Assembly: GCA_050290225.1 (NCBI GenBank)
Contig: JBNKHG010000057.1
Location: forward strand, 1 to 64,000
Origin: JBNKHG01 sp050290225
GTDB taxonomy: Bacteria; Pseudomonadota; Gammaproteobacteria; Pseudomonadales; Cellvibrionaceae
Length of the DNA stretch: 64,000 nucleotides
Direction of reading: 5' to 3'
Within the stretch, counting starts at the first letter, position 1. Every line of letters begins with the position of its first letter. Positions 58,973-64,000 of this stretch are shown here, in pieces. The notes beneath the pieces were generated by a model. That model was not told the DNA's origin. It made no database searches and was given only the letters and a program-made list of their open reading frames with translations. The position numbers and the translations under genes were made by a program.

Positions 58973-60382
58973 ATGACATCAATAGCAGATCTGACAGCGA
59001 CCGCATTGCTGAAGGCGTTCAAGCGTAAAGAGCTGTCACCCGTAGAGGTGGCGAATGCCTGTTTGGTGCGCATTCAGGCTTATAACGACTCGGTTAATGC
59101 CTATTGTCTGCTGGACCCGGCACGTACGCTGGAGGCCGCCAGAGCATCGGAACAGCGCTATCGGAGGGGCGAACCTCTGGGTCCCGTCGATGGCATCCCC
59201 ACGGCGATCAAGGATGTGTTCCTGACGAAGGGGTGGCCTACCTTGAAAGCCAGCAAGACCATTCCAACTGACCAGCCGTGGAACGTAGATGCCCCCGTGG
59301 TCGCCGCTTTAAACCGCAGTGGGTTTGTACCTCTGGGTAAGACCACGACCCCGGAGTTTGGCTGGAAAGGGGTAACTGACAGCCCGCTGTGTGGTAACAC
59401 CAACAATCCCTGGGACCCTACGAAAACAGCAGGGGGTTCGAGTGGTGGTAGTGCCGCGGCAGTGGTGATGGGGATGGGGCCTCTGGCACTGGGCACCGAT
59501 GCCGGTGGATCTATTCGAATTCCCGCGGGATTTTGCGGACTTTTTGGCTTGAAGCCGACTTGCGCACGGGTGCCCTTCTTTCCTGGTAGCCCGTTTGGAT
59601 TCCTGGCGCATGCAGGTCCTATGACCCGAACCGTGGAAGACGCTGCACTGATGATGAATGTCATTGCAGCGTGGGATGCTCGTGACAGCGCTCAGTTGCC
59701 ACCGGATGGGGTCGACTACCTGCGTGATCTGGAAGCGGGCATCAAGGGCTGGAAGGTGGCATACAGTGCGGACTTGGGTTATGTCGACGTGGATCCGCAA
59801 ATCGCTACAGCGGTGGAAGCGGCTGCCAAAACTTTTGAAGCACTGGGGGCCAAGGTGGAACGGGTAGATCCGGGTTTCGCTGATCCCAGGCCGGCGTTTG
59901 AGCGATTGTTTTACAGTGGTGCGGCCAATGCCCTGCGGAACCTTGATAGCAGACAGCGTGCCCTGATGGATCCCAGCCTGGTATTTGTGGCAGAGAACGC
60001 TGCGAAATTCAGCATGTTGGACTATATGGAGGCGATTAACGAGAAGGTGAGGCTCAGTGAGCTGATGTCGGTTTTTTTTGATAAGTATGACCTACTGTTG
60101 ACGCCGACATTGCCTATCGCTGCATTCACCACGGGTCAGGAAGTCCCCGATAACTGGCATGACCCCCGATGGCCGTCCTGGACGCCGTTTACATTTCCAT
60201 TCAATATGACGGGAGAGCCAGCAGCTTCAGTGCCTTGTGGATTTACGAAGATGGGTTTGCCTATAGGACTGCATATTGTCAGCGGGCGTTATCGTGATAA
60301 ACAGGTATTGCAGGCTGCATATGCCTACCAGAATGCCCAGCCGTTATACGACCGACGACCTTTGGATACGCTGCACCAATAA
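58973..60382 (+). CDS. Amidase (amidase signature family)
   Basis: 469 residues from ATG 58973; the frame opens at 58952. The Ser-cisSer-Lys triad is visible: K80 (IPTAIKDVFL), S156 (TAGGSSGGS) and S180 (TDAGGSIRIPAG). Hydrolyses a small amide to acid and ammonia. Divergent from the M24/dehydratase operon with a 253-bp spacer and next to the tandem TetR gene. It could take the N-deacetylase role of an amide catabolic pathway (inference). Confidence 0.9.
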   Translation: MTSIADLTATALLKAFKRKELSPVEVANACLVRIQAYNDSVNAYCLLDPARTLEAARASEQRYRRGEPLGPVDGIPTAIKDVFLTKGWPTLKASKTIPTDQPWNVDAPVVAALNRSGFVPLGKTTTPEFGWKGVTDSPLCGNTNNPWDPTKTAGGSSGGSAAAVVMGMGPLALGTDAGGSIRIPAGFCGLFGLKPTCARVPFFPGSPFGFLAHAGPMTRTVEDAALMMNVIAAWDARDSAQLPPDGVDYLRDLEAGIKGWKVAYSADLGYVDVDPQIATAVEAAAKTFEALGAKVERVDPGFADPRPAFERLFYSGAANALRNLDSRQRALMDPSLVFVAENAAKFSMLDYMEAINEKVRLSELMSVFFDKYDLLLTPTLPIAAFTTGQEVPDNWHDPRWPSWTPFTFPFNMTGEPAASVPCGFTKMGLPIGLHIVSGRYRDKQVLQAAYAYQNAQPLYDRRPLDTLHQ

Positions 60383-60472
60383 GCGCATTTTGTGTTAGGT
60401 GAGAGTCACCTGGTTGTTCATATGGCAGTGCCTGGCCTGCGACGCGTCTGTTATTGGGCTCTTAAAATATTA

Positions 60473-61768
60473 TCAATCTGCTGAAGGCGGTGGCGGCCAG
60501 TTATTTTCGACAGTCGGGTCGATTATGCCGGTAAAAACGAAAGAGCTATAGGTCTTTCGAAAGCGTTTTGCCAATCTTGTCCTGGCTTCGATTGTATTGG
60601 CTTCAGACACAGTCAGAAGAATTCCAATCAATGAGACAGTAGCAGTGATAATCGCTGCCATATCTGGATCTATGTTGTCTTTTGTATGCCCGTGCTTCTG
60701 GTGCCAATGAAAGAGCTTTCTATAGTAATTGATAAGCGGGTCGTTTTCTGCTCCGCTTTTGAGCATTCGTTGTACCCTTATTTTCAGGAGGCTCAGATCT
60801 TCTGTGCTTAAGTCATCTGAGTTATCGTAGAATTCTCTTTCTGTAAACGACTTGTCTATGGTGTGCAGCAGTTCACGGTCGAGCATTGCTTCCACAGCGG
60901 TGATTAGGTCTTCTTTTTTCTTGAAGTGGTAATAGGCTCCAGGTCGTGTGACACCTGCTCTGCGTGCTACCTCGGATATGGAGACGGCCTCTTCGCCAAC
61001 TTCGGCCATCAACCGCATGGTGGCTTTCATCAGAAGGTTTCGGGTCTCTATGGCCTTGGCTCTTCTTGCATCTGATGTCTGACGTGCCGGTTTCGGTTTG
61101 GACTTATTCAGGTCGTTCGAAGCATTTGAGTATTTGGGCAGCTCCGGCCAATCTTTAAACGTTTCGAACTTAAGAACACCGTGGAAAATGTGTTCATAAA
61201 TGGTTTTTCCGAAAACTTTTGCTAACTGGTGTCGGCGCTTTTCCTGTTTAGCCTGGGATACCGCCAGGTAAGCAGCTATGATGGTTGCACTCGAAATTAT
61301 TGCCGCCATATGGGCATCCACGCCGGCCTGAAGTCGACCTTCACGTTTTAAGCGCTCGAATCCCCGCTTGCGTGAAGCGATAATAATGTCTCGCGACCCT
61401 TGATCCAGCAGACGCTGTATCCGCAGGAATATCGTGTCTTCGTCTTCGGCGGCCAGTTCGGCTGCCTGTGAGTAAATAAACTCATCTTTCATGCTGCCGG
61501 TAACTGTTCTTACCAGTAGGTGGTCAGTTTCTGCTCGGACAGCATCCAGAAGTTCATCCCGACTTTTAAAGTGATAGTAGGCTCCTGGTCGAGTGATGCC
61601 GGCTTCTCTGGCAACTGCTGCGACAGAGACGGACCTAATCCCCTTTTGCACCATTAGCTTTGAGGCGGTGGTGATCAGCTTTTGGCGAGTAATGCGACTT
61701 CTCGCGGACCAACCGTTCTCTGGTTCCGTGTCAACTTGATTTAACTGAGGAGAATTTGTCAGTTGCAT
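60473..61768 (-). CDS. TetR-family regulator, tandem duplication
   Basis: 431 residues, about twice the usual 200. Two complete TetR units follow each other. HTH 1 at about 26-72 has VAREAGITRPGAYYHFKSRDELL and HTH 2 at about 240-286 has VARRAGVTRPGAYYHFKKKEDLI. The C-terminal ligand domains are also repeated: compare DAHMAAIISSATIIAAYLAVSQA with the second unit's DPDMAAIITATVSLIGILLTVSEA, and the following LAKVFGKT / LAKRFRKT. A single polypeptide would therefore act like a pre-formed dimer. Convergent with the amidase gene; likely regulates this module. Confidence 0.9.
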   Translation of the reverse strand: MQLTNSPQLNQVDTEPENGWSARSRITRQKLITTASKLMVQKGIRSVSVAAVAREAGITRPGAYYHFKSRDELLDAVRAETDHLLVRTVTGSMKDEFIYSQAAELAAEDEDTIFLRIQRLLDQGSRDIIIASRKRGFERLKREGRLQAGVDAHMAAIISSATIIAAYLAVSQAKQEKRRHQLAKVFGKTIYEHIFHGVLKFETFKDWPELPKYSNASNDLNKSKPKPARQTSDARRAKAIETRNLLMKATMRLMAEVGEEAVSISEVARRAGVTRPGAYYHFKKKEDLITAVEAMLDRELLHTIDKSFTEREFYDNSDDLSTEDLSLLKIRVQRMLKSGAENDPLINYYRKLFHWHQKHGHTKDNIDPDMAAIITATVSLIGILLTVSEANTIEARTRLAKRFRKTYSSFVFTGIIDPTVENNWPPPPSAD

Positions 61769-62280
61769 TGCAGTATCAGACCCAGGTGGTTTGTCTTGAA
61801 TAGATTTTCAGGCCTACTGTGGCCGCCAAAGATTAGTTGACTTTACAGTTGAGTATACTGGATAAACAACAGGAGATCATTCCTATTTCGAGTTCTCAAG
61901 GGACTCGGAAAGATTCAGAATTTGGCAGATGGAAAAATCCTCAGCAGCCCTGTTTTCAGTATCATACCAAAGTGAGCTACTCATGATGCCCCGGGAATAT
62001 AGCCCAGCCCTGGCAAATTGATAGAGTGATTCCCATGACCGGAGTGAATAAGCACGCATTAGACTGGGTTACATCACCTTACAGCTGTGAGTAGGACATC
62101 AAGCATTGTTTCTTCAGTGTTACGGTATTATCTTGCCAATCCTATTACTCATTGAGAGGTTAGTTTCAGCTCCGACCCTTGATAGGGTCAGCCACTATTG
62201 GGGTATATTCAGACAATCTCCCAAAGCCAGGGGGGGCGGTAATTTTAAAATATACCGACCTGACAGTCTGGTAAAGGTGG
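61769..62280. other. 512-bp intergenic region
   Basis: No gene recognised. It holds the promoter side of the tandem TetR gene. Two AGTTGA hexamers 12 bp apart (61835 and 61847) are the only notable repeats near the start. The rest is unremarkable and ends in decayed gene fragments. Confidence 0.5.
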
Positions 62281-62515
62281 TTATTCGGCGTCGGATTGTA
62301 AATGCCTGAAGAGTGCTTCCGACTGGGTAATGCATGCCAGGGCAGTCAGCGTGTACTCTACCGAATTGTGATGTGTTTCCGCTGAAGCGCCGGCTGTGCA
62401 GCCTTCGGGAATAACTACAGAGAATCCGCGGTTGACGGCCTCTATGCTTGTGCCAACGAGAGCCATATTGCCTGGGTAATGGCGAAAGTCATCATCCCCC
62501 GGGTGAGAGTCTTAC
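62281..62515 (-). pseudogene. Isochorismatase-family hydrolase remnant
   Basis: On the minus strand two frames give TRGMMTFAIT and then LVGTSIEAVNRGFSVVIPEGCTAGASAETHH with a C-terminal ALACIT segment, the tail of a cysteine hydrolase of the isochorismatase family. A frameshift lies near 62465 and the N-terminal two thirds are missing; the fragment abuts an alpha/beta-hydrolase fragment in the opposite orientation. Dead gene. Confidence 0.7.
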
Positions 62516-63189
62516 CTTGGGGGTCAATGCCGATGCGATCGATCAGATCATTCGGCAGATCAGGTGTGATGGGATTGAAGGGAAGCGTTTTTCGCAAATC
62601 GTCACTGTCGGTCATTCCTACGGCTCTTTGACGGCGTCCTATGCGCAAGCCACCTGGGGCATGCAGACGGTGTGCTCCTGACCGGGATCACGGGTGCGAA
62701 CGTCAACCAGTTTACTGCGCGGAGGAGTCAGTCGACGGCATCATGGAAGTCTTTACGCCCGCGCGCCCTGAGCCTTTCTTTGCAGAGCAATTTGATCGCC
62801 TTGACGATGATTATTACGTTACACGTACCGACAGACGCACCATGTTTTCTTTTCGTGTTCCACCCGTCGAACCGGAGATGGTGGATGACCATTTGAAAGG
62901 CACGATGACGCTCGGCGAATTTCGTACCGCTTACCAAAATTTTGAGGTGTCGAAGAACATCACTGTTCCGGTGCTCGTGGAATTGAGCGAATTTGATACC
63001 TACTTTTACAATCCTCAAACTGAAGAGGATTACAGCCGCGCGTTGAAAGAGGCCATTCGGCGCAATCCCTCGAATTTTACCCATGCACCTCTGTTCAAAA
63101 ATGCCGGCCACAATCTGACACAGCATCCCAACGCGCATGAACATTACCAAGTGATGTATGAATGGATGAAGGCTAACAACCTGGCCTGA
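62516..63189 (+). pseudogene. Alpha/beta hydrolase remnant
   Basis: Three plus-strand frames make up an alpha/beta hydrolase: IVTVGHSYGSLTASYAQATW with the nucleophile elbow GHSYG (to about 62655), then DGVLLTGITGANVNQF (about 62665-62720), then MEVFTPARPEP to the stop at 63189, with the catalytic-histidine region AGHNLTQHPN. At least two frameshifts and loss of the N-terminus. Likely an epoxide hydrolase or esterase relative, now inactive. Confidence 0.72.
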
Positions 63190-63646
63190 TCCACCGGCAA
63201 ATTTAAACTGTTGTGACGAACAATCGCTCGGCTCGGTATGAGCGTTCCGGTCGCGCACCTCAGGGCTAAAGCCCGGCGGCCCTCGAGATCTTTGATTTCC
63301 TATTTGATGACAACCTGAAGTCCTTTTGAAATGCTGCGCTTGCGCCCCAAAATGGAGCGTAATGGTAAAATTTGGCGGTTGGGGCAATTTCTGAATTTAA
63401 TCTTCCTTCCGAAATCCTCGTCTGGCGGGGTTTTCAGCGATTTTCCTCTTTTCTGTCGATAAAATCGCCAGAACCCCCAGTGGCGTGTTCAACGATTGGA
63501 CGTTCGAAGCGATGGGTACGCTGGCCCGTTGAGTGATTGAGTGATAGGCTGTCGTTTTCCGGGTGGGTGAGGTTATCGACAGGCCGTTTGTCCGTTTTTT
63601 TCGCTGCGTATGCTGATGAACCTTTGAAGTTAAGGAAGGAACACGT
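63190..63646. other. Intergenic region upstream of pgi
   Basis: 457 bp. A hairpin GGGCTAAAGCCC (63263-63274) lies in a GC-rich stretch resembling a repetitive palindromic element or terminator. Downstream, GCGATTTT (63437-63444) and AAAATCGC (63461-63468) form an inverted repeat nested with TCTGGCG / CGCCAGA, a possible operator or attenuator of pgi. No gene. Confidence 0.45.
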
Positions 63647-64000
63647 ATGGAAAATCAGGCTTGGGAAGCTCTGCTTAATCATCAAAAAGAACTGCAGGCG
63701 GTCAAAATTGTTGATCTCTTTGCGAAAGATCCAAACCGGTTTAAGGCGATGTCCTGCGAAACCGCGGGCATTACCCTGGATTTCTCCAAAAATATTGCCA
63801 CATTGCAAACGCTTGATTTGTTGATCCAGCTGGCGGAGGAACGCCAGTTGCCTGAACGCATCCAAAGCTTGCTAAGCGGAGAGTATGTCAATCGTACAGA
63901 AATGCGACAGGCGTTGCATTCGGCGTTGCGCTCGCACAATCCGAATACCCGTACGCAGGAGGAGGCGGTCTCAGCGGTATTGGAAAAAATGGGGCGTTTC
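63647..64000 (+). CDS. pgi: Glucose-6-phosphate isomerase, 5' part (runs off window)
   Basis: 118 codons from ATG 63647 with AAGGAAGGA upstream, open to the window end. The N-terminal Pgi pattern is clear: ITLDFSKNIATLQTLDLLIQLAEE, then LLSGEYVNRTEMRQALHSALRS (L-x-G-E-x-[IV]-N-x-T-E). The enzyme interconverts glucose-6-phosphate and fructose-6-phosphate in glycolysis; cytoplasmic housekeeping gene. The complete protein is about 550 residues, so about 20% is seen here. Confidence 0.9.
   Translation, partial: MENQAWEALLNHQKELQAVKIVDLFAKDPNRFKAMSCETAGITLDFSKNIATLQTLDLLIQLAEERQLPERIQSLLSGEYVNRTEMRQALHSALRSHNPNTRTQEEAVSAVLEKMGRF

Noticed and set aside
61835..61852. AGTTGA direct repeats before the tandem TetR gene as its operator
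   Set aside because: Two hexamers alone are expected by chance and do not form the inverted repeat usually bound by TetR proteins.
63537..63824. 95-residue open frame MSDRLSFSGW... near the right edge
   Set aside because: Its frame differs from the clear Pgi reading frame, which starts at 63647 with a good ribosome site and family motifs.
1..64000. CRISPR arrays, tRNA and rRNA genes
   Set aside because: No regularly spaced repeats, no cloverleaf with CCA end and no rRNA-like conserved stretches were noticed on either strand; by-eye reading may miss a tRNA.

Overview
The window looks like part of a chromosome of a marine or halotolerant gammaproteobacterium, possibly a Cellvibrionales relative (inferred). 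Three TonB-dependent receptors carry the EEVVVTAQ-type N-terminal motif common in that group, there is a full ectoine/hydroxyectoine operon, and there is a lignin-aromatic catabolic repertoire. No rRNA, tRNA or CRISPR array was seen.

Layout. 1-830: the 3' end of a group II intron (domains V and VI) followed by two small AT-rich unknown ORFs and a half attC-like sequence. 870-9003 (minus strand): the lower part of the protocatechuate 4,5-cleavage pathway (ligK, ligU, a DUF1932 dehydrogenase, ligJ, ligI, ligC), an aldo/keto reductase and an aromatic-acid MFS transporter, with a divergent LysR regulator that has two HTH domains. 10394-13975: pobR/pobA (4-hydroxybenzoate to protocatechuate) and a LuxR-type regulator. 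13996-23220: a VanR-type GntR repressor and a tetrahydrofolate-dependent O-demethylation block (metV-like, metF, purU, ligM), then ligAB, folD, folK and a frameshifted pabB. GGATCC-centred palindromes like the Caulobacter VanR operator precede both vanR/metV and ligA.

23465-44996: an AraC regulator, TonB receptor, benzaldehyde-type dehydrogenase and aryl-alcohol dehydrogenase; a second TonB receptor; a broken serine hydrolase; a glutamine amidotransferase; then the ferulate block on the minus strand (TonB receptor, acyl-CoA dehydrogenase, vanillin dehydrogenase, feruloyl-CoA hydratase/lyase, feruloyl-CoA synthetase, amidohydrolase, AraC regulator). The expected flow is ferulate -> vanillin -> vanillate -> (LigM) protocatechuate -> (LigAB, LigC, LigI, LigU/LigJ, LigK) pyruvate and oxaloacetate. 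4-Hydroxybenzoate enters through PobA and aryl alcohols through the alcohol/aldehyde dehydrogenases. The C1 unit removed by LigM is handled by MetF/FolD/PurU.

45401-54702: an EctR-type MarR regulator, a CheW-like protein, an EctR-type palindrome, and a nine-gene cassette ectA-ectB-(small ORF)-ectC-ectD-(DksA/TraR-like)-ask-(methyltransferase)-(Na+/solute symporter), then an unknown acidic protein. Four genes in this otherwise canonical operon are not standard ectoine enzymes; together they are the most unusual feature of the window. 54703-55394 is non-coding, with a 52-bp tandem repeat and a long-range inverted repeat enclosing small hairpins, a candidate structured RNA. 55395-61768: an Ldh2-type dehydrogenase, a PLP dehydratase overlapping an M24 creatinase-like hydrolase, an amidase and a TetR regulator made of two complete TetR units. 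This may be an amide or ectoine-type catabolic module (inferred). 62281-63189 holds decayed isochorismatase and alpha/beta-hydrolase genes, and the window ends in the 5' part of pgi.
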